This document shows positions 41,314 through 50,390 of a stretch of DNA of 64,000 nt, in pieces; the stretch's first letter is position 1, and every line of letters begins with the position of its first letter. The translations under genes were made by a program, and so were the position numbers. Where the stretch lies: assembly GCA_020849615.1 (NCBI GenBank), contig JADLFW010000005.1:105849-169848 (forward strand). The letters run 5' to 3'. The notes under the pieces are model-generated. The model saw only the letters and a program-made list of their open reading frames with translations. It searched no databases and was not told the DNA's origin. This stretch comes from Phycisphaerales bacterium (GTDB taxonomy: Bacteria > Planctomycetota > Phycisphaerae > Phycisphaerales > UBA1924).

Positions 41314-41764
41314 GCCGCCGCCCCCGGGTTCGCCACCTGAAGCGATCGCGCCGCCCGCGCGGCTGGTGGAATCCAGGCCTGTTGAGGCCGGCCCGCTGCC
41401 GGCGCCGGAGTTGTGGGCCGGGGTGCTGCGTGCGGCATCGGACAATCGGCGGCTGATCAGCATCATCGAGGACTTCAGGATCGAACGGCTGGAGGGCGAT
41501 GCGGCGGTGATCGTGGGGCGCGGGCCGCTGGTCGCGATGGCCCGGGCGAGCACGGAGGCGATCACGGAGTTGTTCGCGCGGGCGGGGGGGCGGCCGATCC
41601 GCGTGGAGATCCGGGCCGATGAATCGCCGGAAGAGCCCGGGCCCGACGCGGCCGCCGCGCCGAGCGTGAACCTGGCGGAGCACCCGCTCGTGAAGCAGGC
41701 GATGGAGCTGTTCGGCGTGCGGACGCCGATCCGGGTGCTGCCGCGGAAGAAGGAAGAGACCTGA
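41282..41764 (+). CDS. dnaX: tau-specific C-terminal extension of DnaX (-1 frame)
   Basis: 160 codons in the -1 frame, entered by slippage at 41276-41282, giving a tau of about 568 residues. A Pro-rich linker (SSPPPPGSPPEAIAPP) leads to a compact domain, PELWAGVLRAASDNRRLISIIEDFRIERLEGDAAVI. The end, LAEHPLVKQAMELFGVRTPIRVL, corresponds to the C-terminal domain of DnaX tau that contacts the polymerase and helicase. A GTG at 41297 could be mistaken for a separate gene start, but no ribosome site serves it. A sequencing error in the A-run would give the same picture. Confidence 0.8.
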   Translation, partial: TLTGTVREPSSPPPPGSPPEAIAPPARLVESRPVEAGPLPAPELWAGVLRAASDNRRLISIIEDFRIERLEGDAAVIVGRGPLVAMARASTEAITELFARAGGRPIRVEIRADESPEEPGPDAAAAPSVNLAEHPLVKQAMELFGVRTPIRVLPRKKEET

Positions 41765-41798
41765 GGCACGGAGGCACGGGGAATTCTGCGGAGGACCG

Positions 41799-42167
41799 AT
41801 GTTCGACAATCTCAAGGCGATGGGCGCGATGGCCGGGCTGATGAAGAACAAGGACCGCCTGCGCGAGGTCGGCGAGCGGGTGAAGGAGAAGATGGCCCGG
41901 GCCCGGGTGAGCGGGCAGGCGGGCGGCGGCGCTGCGCGGGCCGTGGTGAGCGGCCAGATGCGGGTGGTCGAGATCGAGCTGAGCGGGCCGCTGGTGGCGG
42001 GGATGGCCGCCGATGACAAGACGCGGGCGCTGGCCGGGACACTGATCGCCGAGGCGGTGAACAGCGCGCTGGAGCAGGCCCAGCGGATGCTGCAGGAGGA
42101 GATCTCGAAGGAGGCCCGGGAGCTGGGGCTGCCGGACCTGCCGGGGCTCGGGGACCTGCTCAAGTGA
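41799..42167 (+). CDS. ybaB: YbaB/EbfC family nucleoid-associated protein
   Basis: A 122-residue DNA-binding protein of the YbaB/EbfC type, a dimeric tweezers-like fold. The N-terminal helix (NLKAMGAMAGLMKNKDRLREVGERV) and the strand pair VVSGQMRVVEIELS, followed by the long helix AVNSALEQAQRMLQEEISK, match the family. GGAGG four bases before the ATG. The dnaX-ybaB order is widely conserved. The stop overlaps the following Nudix gene by GTGA. Confidence 0.92.
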   Translation: MFDNLKAMGAMAGLMKNKDRLREVGERVKEKMARARVSGQAGGGAARAVVSGQMRVVEIELSGPLVAGMAADDKTRALAGTLIAEAVNSALEQAQRMLQEEISKEARELGLPDLPGLGDLLK

Positions 42168-42937
42168 GCGTGTGGCCGGCCCGGCCCGAGGCGGGGGAGG
42201 CGGGCATCGAGGTGTGGGGCTGCGGGCCCGGCGATCTGGTAGAAGCGGCCCGGCCCGGCCCGTTGTCGATCCGAATCGATCACCGCGGCCCGCCCGAGGC
42301 GAGCGCGGAGGTGCGGCGTGAATGGGCGTCGATGTGCGCGGCGAACCCGCGGCTGCACAACGGACCCGTGCTGAGCGTGGTGTGGTTCGATGCGGAGCAG
42401 GGGTCGATGCTGACCCGGCCCGACACGTACCAGCGCCTGGCGGTGCAGCCGCGGGTGAGGACGGGCGTGCGGATGCTCGGGGTGACGGCGCTGCTCATCG
42501 CGCGCGATGAGGCCGGGCGGGAGCATGCGTTGCTGGGGAAGCGCGGCGGGTCGGTGCGGGTGTACGGCGGCCGGTGGGAGCTGGGCCCGGCGGGCGGGCT
42601 GGACTCCTGGCACCCGGGCCAGCAGGTGATCGACCCGGCGGCGATCGTGGAGCAGGCGGCAGATGAGGTGCAGGAGGAGGCCGGGCTCGCCGTGTCGGGA
42701 GGCTCGATCATCGGGCTGGTGCGGGATGAGATCGCGTGCAGTTACGATGTGATCGTGCGGATCGATGCGGGCGACCTCCGGGCCGCCCGGGCCCGGCCCG
42801 ACGGGTGGGAGTACACCGAGGTGGCGTGGGTGTCGGCGGCGGAGGCTGAGGGGTTCATGCGTGAGCGTGAGCTCATCGGCCCGGCGCGGGCGGTGCTGCG
42901 GGCGCTGGGGTGGGTGGGGCCGGGGGGCATCCGGTAG
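42164..42937 (+). CDS. Nudix-like hydrolase
   Basis: A 257-residue protein whose C-terminal half has the Nudix fold. VRVYGGRWELGPAGGLD leads to an altered Nudix box with a longer insertion, ending DEVQEEAGL; the metal-binding EExG core is intact, but the preceding R is D and the upstream Glu is shifted. The N-terminal 100 residues (RIDHRGPPEASAEVRREW, LSVVWFDAEQGSM) form an extra domain like that of plant/yeast DUF4743-type Nudix enzymes. The start is GTG within the GTGA overlap with ybaB. Substrate is unknown. Confidence 0.75.
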   Translation: MSVWPARPEAGEAGIEVWGCGPGDLVEAARPGPLSIRIDHRGPPEASAEVRREWASMCAANPRLHNGPVLSVVWFDAEQGSMLTRPDTYQRLAVQPRVRTGVRMLGVTALLIARDEAGREHALLGKRGGSVRVYGGRWELGPAGGLDSWHPGQQVIDPAAIVEQAADEVQEEAGLAVSGGSIIGLVRDEIACSYDVIVRIDAGDLRAARARPDGWEYTEVAWVSAAEAEGFMRERELIGPARAVLRALGWVGPGGIR

Positions 42938-42955
42938 GGACCGGGGGCCGGGCCT

Positions 42956-43285
42956 TCACGCCGGCGCGGGGCGCTTCCAGCCCGCATCGGGATCGCGCTC
43001 GAGCATCACGACCGACTGCTTGATGCATCGCTTGCAGATGCCCGCATCGGGGAACGCCGGGCTGACCCAGAACGGGTCATCGCGGTGCTCGAGGCACATC
43101 GTGCACGTGAACGGCACCTGCTGCCCGCCCGGGCGGTTCCAGACTTCATCGAAGGCGAGGGAGAGGCACGGGGCGCAGATGAGCGAGCCCTTGTGGCCTT
43201 CGACCATGGGGCGGTCCTCGGCCCAGGACTTGCGGCAGAAGTCGCACTTGAAGAAATCGTTGCCCTCGGCGTTCTGATCGTGCAT
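42956..43285 (-). CDS. small protein with two pairs of CxxC zinc motifs
   Basis: A 109-residue protein with four CxxC pairs: C14/C17, C37/C40, C61/C64 and C84/C87, enough for two zinc sites. The first half (FFKCDFCRKSWAEDRPMVEG to LICAPCLSLAF) resembles the ClpX N-terminal zinc domain. The second half (FTCTMCLEHRD to GICKRCIKQSVVML) appears to be a divergent duplicate. Without an AAA part it could be an adaptor or regulator; this is inference. It overlaps no gene and sits just before the ABC exporter stop. Confidence 0.75.
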   Translation of the reverse strand: MHDQNAEGNDFFKCDFCRKSWAEDRPMVEGHKGSLICAPCLSLAFDEVWNRPGGQQVPFTCTMCLEHRDDPFWVSPAFPDAGICKRCIKQSVVMLERDPDAGWKRPAPA

Positions 43286-43289
43286 GGGG

Positions 43290-45188
43290 TTACTTGGCCG
43301 CGGTGCCGGTCATGCTGGTCATGGGAACGAGCTGGTGCTGGGCCAGCGCGCGGTAGACCTCGCAGCGGTCGAGGAGGTCGGTGTGCGTGCCCGTGTCGAC
43401 GATCCGCCCCTGGTCCATGACGACGATGCGGTCGGCGTTGAGGACGGTGCTGAGGCGGTGGGCCACGATGAGGCAGGTGCGGCCGGCCGAGAACTCGGCG
43501 ATCGCCTCGGCGATCTTGTTCTCCGAGTCGGCGTCGATCATGCTGGTGGCCTCATCGAGGATGAGGATGGCGGGATCGCGGAGGATGGCCCGGGCGATCG
43601 CGAGTCGCTGGCGCTGGCCGCCGGAGAGGCTGAGGCCCTGCTCGGCGACGGTGGTCTCGAAGCCCTGCTTCATGGCGCTGACGAAGCCGTCGGCCCGGGC
43701 CTTGCGCGCGGCCTCCCGGATGCGGTCGTCGGTGGCGTTCTCGGCGCCGTAGGCGATGTTGGAGCGGACGGTGCCGCGGAAGAGGACGGTCTCCTGGGTG
43801 ACGACACCGATCTGGCGGCGGATGCTGCGGATGTTGAAGTCGCGGATGTCGCGTCCGTCGATGAGCACCCGGCCCACCTGGGGGTCGAAGAGGCGCGGGA
43901 CAAGGGCAAGGAGCGTGGTCTTCCCGGAGCCGTTGGGCCCGACGACCGCGACGGTCTCGCCGTGGCTGACGGTGAGATCGATGTCGCGGAGGGAGGGGGC
44001 GGCGGCGTTGGGGTAGGTGAACGAAATGCCCTTGAACTCGATGGAGTGGTGGTGGCGGGGGAGCTTGGGGAGCTTGCTGTCGTGGCCCGGCTCGGGCTGG
44101 AGGTTGAGGAGCTCAAGGATGCGGCCGGCGGCGCCGGCGGAGCCTTGCACATCGGCCCAGATGCCCGACAGCGGCTTGAAGGAGGCGCCGGCGGCGGCGA
44201 GGGCCGCGAGGACCAGGAGGAAGTGACCCGGGTCGAGCTTGCCATCCAGAATCATCTTGGCGGCGACCAGCCCCAGGACGCCGACGATGAAGATGGCCAG
44301 GACATCGATGAGCGGGCTGGCCAGGGCGCGGGCCGTCCGGACCCGGTTGAGCTGCCGCATGACTTCCTTGTTGATGCGGTGGAAGCGGCCCGCCTCGAAG
44401 CGCTCGGTGGCGTGGACCTTGACGACGCGCAGGCCCTGCAGGGCCTCGGATGCGGCGCCGTAGAGCCCTGCCTGCGACTGCAGGGCGGAGCGCGAGGCCC
44501 GGCGGATCCGGGTGCCGAGTTTGCGGATGAGCGCGCCCAGCAGGATGGCGGCGGGGATGGAGGCCGCGGCCATGCGCCAGTCGATGAGAAAGGCGGCCGC
44601 GAGGGAGGCGACGCCCTTGGTGACCTGGGCCAGGGCCTTGGAGATCAGCGCGGTGAGCCCGCCGCCCAGGGTGGTGGTGTCGTTGACGATGCGCGAGATG
44701 ACATCGGACGGGCCGGACGCCACCACCTGCTTCAGGGGCAGGCGGAGGACCTTGTGGAAGGCCTCGCGGCGGAGGTTGGTGACGGTGCGCTGGACGACGG
44801 TGAGGGAGAGATAGGCGTGCAGGAAGTTGGCGATGCCGCCGAACATCGTGAGCACACCCAGGACGCTGATCATGATGACGACGGCGGTGAACGGGCCGGA
44901 GGGAAGGGCGCGGACCCATTCATCGGGGATGTGCAGGCCCATCCCGGAGGCGATCTTGGAGTTCTGGAGGTGCTGGTTCCACTCCGCCGCGATCTGCGGG
45001 AGGTCCTGGGAGGGCCGCGGGAGCCTGGTCTGCGGATCGGTGCCGGGGAGGATGGTTTTGAGGATCGGGACGACGCCGACGAGCCCGACGCCGAGCCCGC
45101 CCGCCGAGATGAACGCCATCGCAACCGCCAGCAGGAGCAGGCGTCGGTAGCGGAGCATGCGTTTGGCCAGGGCCCAGAAGGGTTTCAC
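43290..45188 (-). CDS. ABC exporter, fused permease-ATPase (MsbA/lipid-exporter-like)
   Basis: A 632-residue half transporter. Six transmembrane helices lie in residues 15-320 (LLLLAVAMAFISAGGLGVGL near the start). An unusual extracytoplasmic insert of about 55 residues follows helix 1 (PGTDPQTRLPRPSQDLPQ to IPDEWVRALP). The ATPase domain has Walker A GPNGSGKTT, Q-loop VVTQETVLF, signature LSGGQRQRLA, Walker B AILILDEATS and H-loop AHRLST. MsbA/LipA-exporter-like function is inferred from overall resemblance. The start is GTG at 45188 without an evident ribosome site. The strong terminator at 45300 separates it from the small ORF upstream. Confidence 0.88.
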   Translation of the reverse strand: MKPFWALAKRMLRYRRLLLLAVAMAFISAGGLGVGLVGVVPILKTILPGTDPQTRLPRPSQDLPQIAAEWNQHLQNSKIASGMGLHIPDEWVRALPSGPFTAVVIMISVLGVLTMFGGIANFLHAYLSLTVVQRTVTNLRREAFHKVLRLPLKQVVASGPSDVISRIVNDTTTLGGGLTALISKALAQVTKGVASLAAAFLIDWRMAAASIPAAILLGALIRKLGTRIRRASRSALQSQAGLYGAASEALQGLRVVKVHATERFEAGRFHRINKEVMRQLNRVRTARALASPLIDVLAIFIVGVLGLVAAKMILDGKLDPGHFLLVLAALAAAGASFKPLSGIWADVQGSAGAAGRILELLNLQPEPGHDSKLPKLPRHHHSIEFKGISFTYPNAAAPSLRDIDLTVSHGETVAVVGPNGSGKTTLLALVPRLFDPQVGRVLIDGRDIRDFNIRSIRRQIGVVTQETVLFRGTVRSNIAYGAENATDDRIREAARKARADGFVSAMKQGFETTVAEQGLSLSGGQRQRLAIARAILRDPAILILDEATSMIDADSENKIAEAIAEFSAGRTCLIVAHRLSTVLNADRIVVMDQGRIVDTGTHTDLLDRCEVYRALAQHQLVPMTSMTGTAAK

Positions 45189-45299
45189 CGCACCGGCAGT
45201 ATCGCGGGGTGGCGGGCCCGGGACCACTCGGGCGCGCGGCCATTCTGGAACAGGGCCCGCCGAAGCCCGGGGGATCCGGACCCGCTTCCGCGCCCGCAT

Positions 45300-45343
45300 T
45301 CCTCAAAAACAAGGCCGGCCGCTCCACGAAGGAGACGGCCGGC
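45300..45343 (-). terminator. strong Rho-independent terminator after the small ORF
   Basis: On the minus strand a 12-bp hairpin with one bulge (arms GCCGGCCGTCTCC and GGAGCGGCCGGC, 5-base loop) is followed by TTGTTTTTGAGG. It is placed 92 bases after the stop of the 62-residue ORF at 45435 and ahead of the ABC exporter start. Confidence 0.9.
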
Positions 45344-45434
45344 GTCGTGGCGTTGCTTGGGGCGGGCCATCCCGCCGGGGAGCCAAACGTGGCCCGGGCG
45401 GCTGTATTGCCGGGCCGAACACGGAATTCCGGCC

Positions 45435-45623
45435 TCAGCAGCCGCCGTCGGAGCGGCTCAGAAAACTCGGATCGTTGGAAGAATCGACGGACCGATCGCC
45501 CGTGAGGCCGGCGCAGCAAGTCAGGGCCGACGTGTCGTCGGCCTGGGCGGGCACACCGAAGACCGCAGTGAACGGGCGGTACGTGCGCGCATCGCAATGG
45601 AGGACATCGGAGCGACAGCTCAT
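45435..45623 (-). CDS. 62-residue Cys-containing small protein, unknown
   Basis: A short ORF starting MSCRSDVLHCDARTYRPF, with a central ALTCCAGLTGDRS and ending SRSDGGC. It has five Cys (one CC pair and a C-terminal Cys). Three things support it as a real gene: AAGGA seven bases before the ATG, a strong intrinsic terminator shortly after its stop, and its position as the only ORF in the 570-base gap between the histidine kinase and the ABC exporter. No signal peptide or known leader motif is evident. It could be a precursor peptide or a small regulator; neither is shown. Confidence 0.5.
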   Translation of the reverse strand: MSCRSDVLHCDARTYRPFTAVFGVPAQADDTSALTCCAGLTGDRSVDSSNDPSFLSRSDGGC

Positions 45624-45762
45624 GGCGGATTCCTTGACGGGCGACGGAGCCGGGCCGGGGCGCGCTGCGCCTGCGGGGCGGTGCACGGCCACGCGGCTCC
45701 CAAGGAAGATGCCGGGCCCGTGCGGCGGCGCGCGAAAGGCGGGCGGGCCCGGCACATCCGCG

Positions 45763-48084
45763 CTAACGGAGGCCGCTGATCACGTCGCGGAGGGTGGAAA
45801 CGGGCGCGCCGGGCTCGAGCACCGTGGCGCCGATGGTCCGCCAGTCGCCGCCTCCGCCCAGGACGACGACGTGCCGGCCCGGCTTCTGGCGGAGGAACTC
45901 GGCGGCCCGGGCGGGGTCGGCGGCCGCGGGCTCGGTGATCCACAGCGTATCGGCGGCTTCGGCGGAGGCGGGCGGGATGCCATCGGCGACGTCGTAGCGC
46001 AGCCCGCGGAGGATCCCGACGATCACGGCCCGGCGCTGCTTGTTCTCGATGTTGATGCGGGCGAGGCGGGCCGGGAGTGATTCGGCCGGCTCGGGCGCGG
46101 CGATGGGCACGATGATCGAGACCGTCGAGCCCTGGCCGATGCGGGACTCGATCTCGAGGCGTCCGCCGCAGCGCTCGGCGATGGCGCTGGCGAGTGACAG
46201 CCCCAGGCCGCTGCCCGCCAGGCCCGGCGTGCTTTCGCGGTCCTTGGTGGTGAAGAAGGGCTCGGTGGCCCGGCGCAGTGTCGCTTCATCCATGCCGCAG
46301 CCGTCATCGCTGACGCGGAGCGCGACGGCCGCCCCGGCGGACTCGGGCTCGGCCGTGACCGTGATGCGGCCCGCATCGGGGCGTGAGCAGGCCGGGCCCG
46401 TTCCGGGGTGGCGGACCGCGAGGATGGCGTCGCGGGCGTTATGGACCAGGTTGAGGACGGCCTGCGTGAGCCGGTGCGGCGCAACGCGGACGGGGGGGAG
46501 ATCGGCGGGGATGCGCCACTCGATCATCAGCTTGCGGCCCGGGTGACGCGGGTTCTCCATCACCGAGACGTCGATGAACCCGCGGACGCGGTCGCTCCAG
46601 GCGGCCAGCTCCGTGCGGCCCTCGGTGCCTTCCTGCTCGGGGTCGCGTGCGAACAGCGAGAGGTTCCGGGCCATCTCGCGGAGGTGCTCGATGAGCGCGG
46701 TAACGGCACCGAGATCGGCGCGGGCCTCCGGCGCCAGGCCGGGGTTGGCCAGGGCCGACTCCATGCGCAGCGACAGCGGCAGGAGCACGTTCTTCATGTC
46801 GTGCGCCAGGCCCGAGGCGAGGGTGCCGACGGCGGCCATGCGGTCCGCGATGCGCAGCCGGTGGTGGGCCGATTCGAGGTCGCGGGTGCGTTCCGTGACG
46901 CGGGCCTCGAGGGTCCGCTGGTGCTCCAGCAGCTGGTGCTCCATGGCCTTGTGCTGGGTGAAGTCGCGGAACACGAGCACGACGCCGAAGAGTTTCAGGG
47001 TGTCATCGGAGGCGCGGATCGGCGCGGCGCTGTCGTCGATGGCGGTTTCACGGCCGTCCCTGGAGATGAGGATCGTGTGGTTGGCCAGGCCCACAACCGT
47101 GCCGAGCCGCAGCACCTTGTCCACCGGGTTCTCGACGGTAGTGCGCGTCTGTTCGTTGACGATGCGGAAGACATCGGGGAGGGCCCGGCCCGCGGCTTCC
47201 CGGCTCGTCCAGCCCGTGAGGCGTTCCGCCTCGGTGTTGAGGAACGTCACGCGGCCGCGGGCGTCGGTGACGATGATGCCATCGCCGATGCTGGCGAGGG
47301 TGGTGGCCAGGAGGTCGCGGGAGCGGGCCAGCTCGGCCCGGCGCCGGATCAGCGCCAGGTTGAGGAACCACGCGGCGACCAGCAGCGCGATGAGCAGCAC
47401 CGCCCGGGTGACCAGGAGCGATCGCAGGCCCTGCTCAGCCCGGACGACGCGGGTCTCGCCGTCGCTCAGCCGCCGCTGCTCCTCCCGCGTGATGGCAGTG
47501 AGTTCATCGCGGAGGGCATCCATGGCGGCCTTGCCCTCCCCGGAGCGGACGATCATGGCCGCGGCCTGCGGCCCGTTCTGCCGCTGCACGCTGATCACGT
47601 GCTCGAGCTCCTCGAGCTTCTGCCCGATCAGGCTGCGGACCCGGGCCAGGCGCGGCGTCTGCTCGGGGGTGGCGGCGGTCAGCGATTCCAGGTGCGTCAG
47701 CTCCTGCTCGATGGCCGCGATGGCCGCCTTGTAGGGGTCCAGGTACGCGGCGTCGCCCGTGAGCAGGAAACCCCGCTGGCCCGTCTCGGCATCCGTGAGC
47801 AGCGCGTGCACGTTGGATGTGGAGAGGAGCACGCGGTAGGCGTGCTCGACACTCTCGCCGCGCGACCGCAGGGTGGTCACCTGCCCCAGCGAGTGCAGCA
47901 CGGTCAATATCGCCACGACCACGATCACCGCCAGGATGCCCAGGGAGCACGCGATGCTCGCCGGGCCGCCCGCGCCGCTGCACAGGGTCCAGACGCGGCT
48001 GGGCAGGCTCCGCCGAGCGCCGGGCCCGGACGGGTGCTTCGGGGCTGGCGCGGATGGACCGCTCGTTGGCTGTTCCGGGTTCAT
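45763..48084 (-). CDS. CHASE3-PAS sensor histidine kinase with C-terminal receiver-like domain
   Basis: A 773-residue membrane sensor. TM1 spans 43-66, a CHASE3 sensor 75-210 ([20 protein letters not shown]), and TM2 226-246. A PAS domain (about 255-375, [18 protein letters not shown]) and a HisKA domain with phospho-acceptor His428 ([13 protein letters not shown]) follow. The ATPase domain has [19 protein letters not shown] and GSGLGLSLA. The last 110 residues look like a receiver fold but lack the phosphorylatable Asp, so they are probably a protein-binding remnant. No response regulator is adjacent. The ATG at 48084 lacks a clear ribosome site, so the start is uncertain by a few codons. 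Confidence 0.88.
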   Translation of the reverse strand: MNPEQPTSGPSAPAPKHPSGPGARRSLPSRVWTLCSGAGGPASIACSLGILAVIVVVAILTVLHSLGQVTTLRSRGESVEHAYRVLLSTSNVHALLTDAETGQRGFLLTGDAAYLDPYKAAIAAIEQELTHLESLTAATPEQTPRLARVRSLIGQKLEELEHVISVQRQNGPQAAAMIVRSGEGKAAMDALRDELTAITREEQRRLSDGETRVVRAEQGLRSLLVTRAVLLIALLVAAWFLNLALIRRRAELARSRDLLATTLASIGDGIIVTDARGRVTFLNTEAERLTGWTSREAAGRALPDVFRIVNEQTRTTVENPVDKVLRLGTVVGLANHTILISRDGRETAIDDSAAPIRASDDTLKLFGVVLVFRDFTQHKAMEHQLLEHQRTLEARVTERTRDLESAHHRLRIADRMAAVGTLASGLAHDMKNVLLPLSLRMESALANPGLAPEARADLGAVTALIEHLREMARNLSLFARDPEQEGTEGRTELAAWSDRVRGFIDVSVMENPRHPGRKLMIEWRIPADLPPVRVAPHRLTQAVLNLVHNARDAILAVRHPGTGPACSRPDAGRITVTAEPESAGAAVALRVSDDGCGMDEATLRRATEPFFTTKDRESTPGLAGSGLGLSLASAIAERCGGRLEIESRIGQGSTVSIIVPIAAPEPAESLPARLARINIENKQRRAVIVGILRGLRYDVADGIPPASAEAADTLWITEPAAADPARAAEFLRQKPGRHVVVLGGGGDWRTIGATVLEPGAPVSTLRDVISGLR

Positions 48085-48209
48085 GTGGAGATTCACCGCT
48101 CGGATCGACACCCGGCGCGATATTCCCGCCGTCCCCGTGCCGGGAGTATAACGCCCCCCGGCACGGGCCCGGCAGGATCCTCCGCACAAACACCGGCCTT
48201 GCCGCCGGG

Positions 48210-50243
48210 TCAGCACCCCGCGTCGTAGAAGTTGAGGAACTCGAGGTAGTCCGCGAAATCCACCTGGCCATCGCCGTTGAAGTCGGCGCGCAGGTCGCCG
48301 GCGTCGTAGAGATTCAGAAACTCCAGATAGTCGGCGAAGTCGACCTGGCCATCGCCGTTGAGATCGGCCCGGCAGGCGGGCGGGGTGACGACGAGCCACG
48401 CCCCCGCCGACGCCACTGAACCGCACGAGTTGGTCAGCACACACTCGTAACGGCCCGCATCGCCGGGCCCGACGCCCGTGATTGTGAGCGCGGCCGTGGT
48501 GGCGCCGGAGACTGTCCCGCCGCCCGCGGACGGGCCGTCGACGAGGTCGGCGCCCTCGAAGCGCCAGCGGTACCCGATGGTCGGACGCCCCAGCGCGGCG
48601 ACGGTGAACATCGCCGTCGATGCCGGCGCCAGCGCGAGCGAGGCCGGCGGCGAGGTGACCAGCGGCGCGGCGATGAACTCGCATGCGCCGATGTCGACGA
48701 TGGGCGCGGGCCCGACGCCGGTGTCGGTCTTCAGGCAGTCGTCGAGCGTGCGGGGATGGCCCGGCAGATCGACGGCGATGCCCGCGGGCAGGAAGGGGTT
48801 CTTGCCGGCGTCGATGCAGGGAGAGCCGGACAAAAGCGAGCAGTCGCCCGTGGCGGGAGCGGTGAGCATGGGGTTGGTGTCGAAGGAGCCCGGGTACTTG
48901 GTGGGATCGGGCGGGTCCTCGCCGGGGATGGGGGTCAGAAGGTCCTGGGCGCAGGAGTAGTGGATGATGCTTGCGCCGATGAGCTGCTTCGCCAGCGGCT
49001 TCACGTCCTCACCCGTGGCCATGTTCCCCCAGACGATGCTGTTCTTGATGTGGGTGTCGTGGCTCTGCCCGCTGTAGACCCCGCCCGCCTCGCCCGACGA
49101 GTTGCCGGAGATCGTGCAGTTGATGATCGTGGTGAGGTTGGGCTGGTACGAGATGGAGCTCACCGCGCCGCCGAAGCCCCCCGCGGTGCCCCCGCCGACC
49201 TCCTGCCCGGGTGCGGTGTTGCCGGTGAACAGGCAGTTGACGAGCGTCAGGTTCTTCCAGGTCTGGATCCCCCCGCCCTGGTTCGCGGTGTTGCTCCGGA
49301 AGACGCAGTCGAGCACCGTCAGCACGGAACTGAAGTTCTCGATGGCGCCGCCGTACTTGGCGCCGCCGCCGGCGGCGTAGAAGTTCCGGGCCACGTTGCC
49401 CTCGAACGTGCACCGCGAGACCGTGATCTGGGTCGCCGCGCCCCCCGAGTCGTAGATCGCGATCGCCCCGCCGTGGCCCGTGCCGAGACTGGAAGCCACC
49501 GCGTGGTTGTAGCGGAACACGCAGCCGCTGATCACCGGCTGGCTCGCGCCGATGACGGCCAGCCCGCCGCCCTGCCCTTCGTGGGTGTAGTTCTCGAGGA
49601 AGGCGCAGTCCTCGATGACCGGGCTGGATGCGTCGCAGTACATCCCGCCGCCGTACGCGAATCCCGCAAGGTTGTGCAGGAAAGTGCAGTGCCGGAAGGT
49701 CGGGCTCGCGGCTGTCAGCAGCACACCCCCGCCGTTGCCGCCCGCCCCGTCGCTGATCGTGAACCCGTCGAGCACCGTCGTGGCGTCGAGCCCGGTCCCC
49801 GTCACAACGTGGTCGGCGTTGGGCTCGGTCCGGGCCCAAGTCGTGTACCAGAACTGCCCCGACCCCACCACATCATCCCGGTTGAGATCCCCAGAAAGCA
49901 CGGTCGGGTTGGCGGCCCAGTCGCGCTGGTCACGGGCCGACTCGACGCCGGCGAACCCGCCGTACATCTCGACGCCCGCGCGGAGGATGAACGTCGCCGC
50001 CGCATCGGACCCCGGCGTGTACGTCCCGCCGGCGACCCAGATTTCATCGCCGGGCCCGGCGACCGCCAGCGCGGCCTGCAGGTCCGGGAATGCGTCGCTC
50101 CACGTCGCTCCGGTAGCGGCGCCGGCGGCATCGTGCTTCACACAGATGACGGCCGCCCGCGCGGGCGCGGCGACCGCGAGGCCCGCGAGGGCCAGGGTTC
50201 GCACGAGGATGAGAACCGCCCGGTGAGCTCGGCTGGTATTCAT
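48210..50243 (-). CDS. secreted right-handed beta-helix protein with Ig-like domain and paired EF-hand tail
   Basis: A 677-residue exported protein. The signal peptide ends at about residue 30 (APARA). [28 protein letters not shown] opens a polymorphic-outer-membrane/parallel beta-helix domain (about 60-520) with repeated GG.....G.....S.P.i..C.F..N steps. An Ig-like domain follows (about 540-620, [12 protein letters not shown]). The tail is two 27-residue repeats ([42 protein letters not shown]) ending AGC; in DNA these are an 81-base tandem duplication. The beta-helix suggests carbohydrate binding or adhesion at the cell surface. Confidence 0.87.
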   Translation of the reverse strand: MNTSRAHRAVLILVRTLALAGLAVAAPARAAVICVKHDAAGAATGATWSDAFPDLQAALAVAGPGDEIWVAGGTYTPGSDAAATFILRAGVEMYGGFAGVESARDQRDWAANPTVLSGDLNRDDVVGSGQFWYTTWARTEPNADHVVTGTGLDATTVLDGFTISDGAGGNGGGVLLTAASPTFRHCTFLHNLAGFAYGGGMYCDASSPVIEDCAFLENYTHEGQGGGLAVIGASQPVISGCVFRYNHAVASSLGTGHGGAIAIYDSGGAATQITVSRCTFEGNVARNFYAAGGGAKYGGAIENFSSVLTVLDCVFRSNTANQGGGIQTWKNLTLVNCLFTGNTAPGQEVGGGTAGGFGGAVSSISYQPNLTTIINCTISGNSSGEAGGVYSGQSHDTHIKNSIVWGNMATGEDVKPLAKQLIGASIIHYSCAQDLLTPIPGEDPPDPTKYPGSFDTNPMLTAPATGDCSLLSGSPCIDAGKNPFLPAGIAVDLPGHPRTLDDCLKTDTGVGPAPIVDIGACEFIAAPLVTSPPASLALAPASTAMFTVAALGRPTIGYRWRFEGADLVDGPSAGGGTVSGATTAALTITGVGPGDAGRYECVLTNSCGSVASAGAWLVVTPPACRADLNGDGQVDFADYLEFLNLYDAGDLRADFNGDGQVDFADYLEFLNFYDAGC
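48222..48383 (-). repeat. 81-base tandem repeat encoding the twin EF-hands
   Basis: Two adjacent 81-base units (starting near 48222 and 48303) with high identity, encoding the 27-residue EF-hand repeats at the C-terminus of the beta-helix protein. Confidence 0.75.
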
Positions 50244-50390
50244 GGCAACTGCATCATGGGTTCCCGCGCGGCGGGCGCATACGCCGCTTCGCGCCGATGC
50301 CGCGAATCCGATGAAAGGCCCGGCGGCGCCACACCGCCTGCGCCGCGCAGTTGCGAGCAGTTCTCAATGCCGCAGCACAATTGAGGTCGA

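Noticed and set aside
41297..41764. An independent gene beginning at GTG 41297
   Set aside because: It has no ribosome site and corresponds to the tau C-terminus; the frameshift signal just upstream explains it better.
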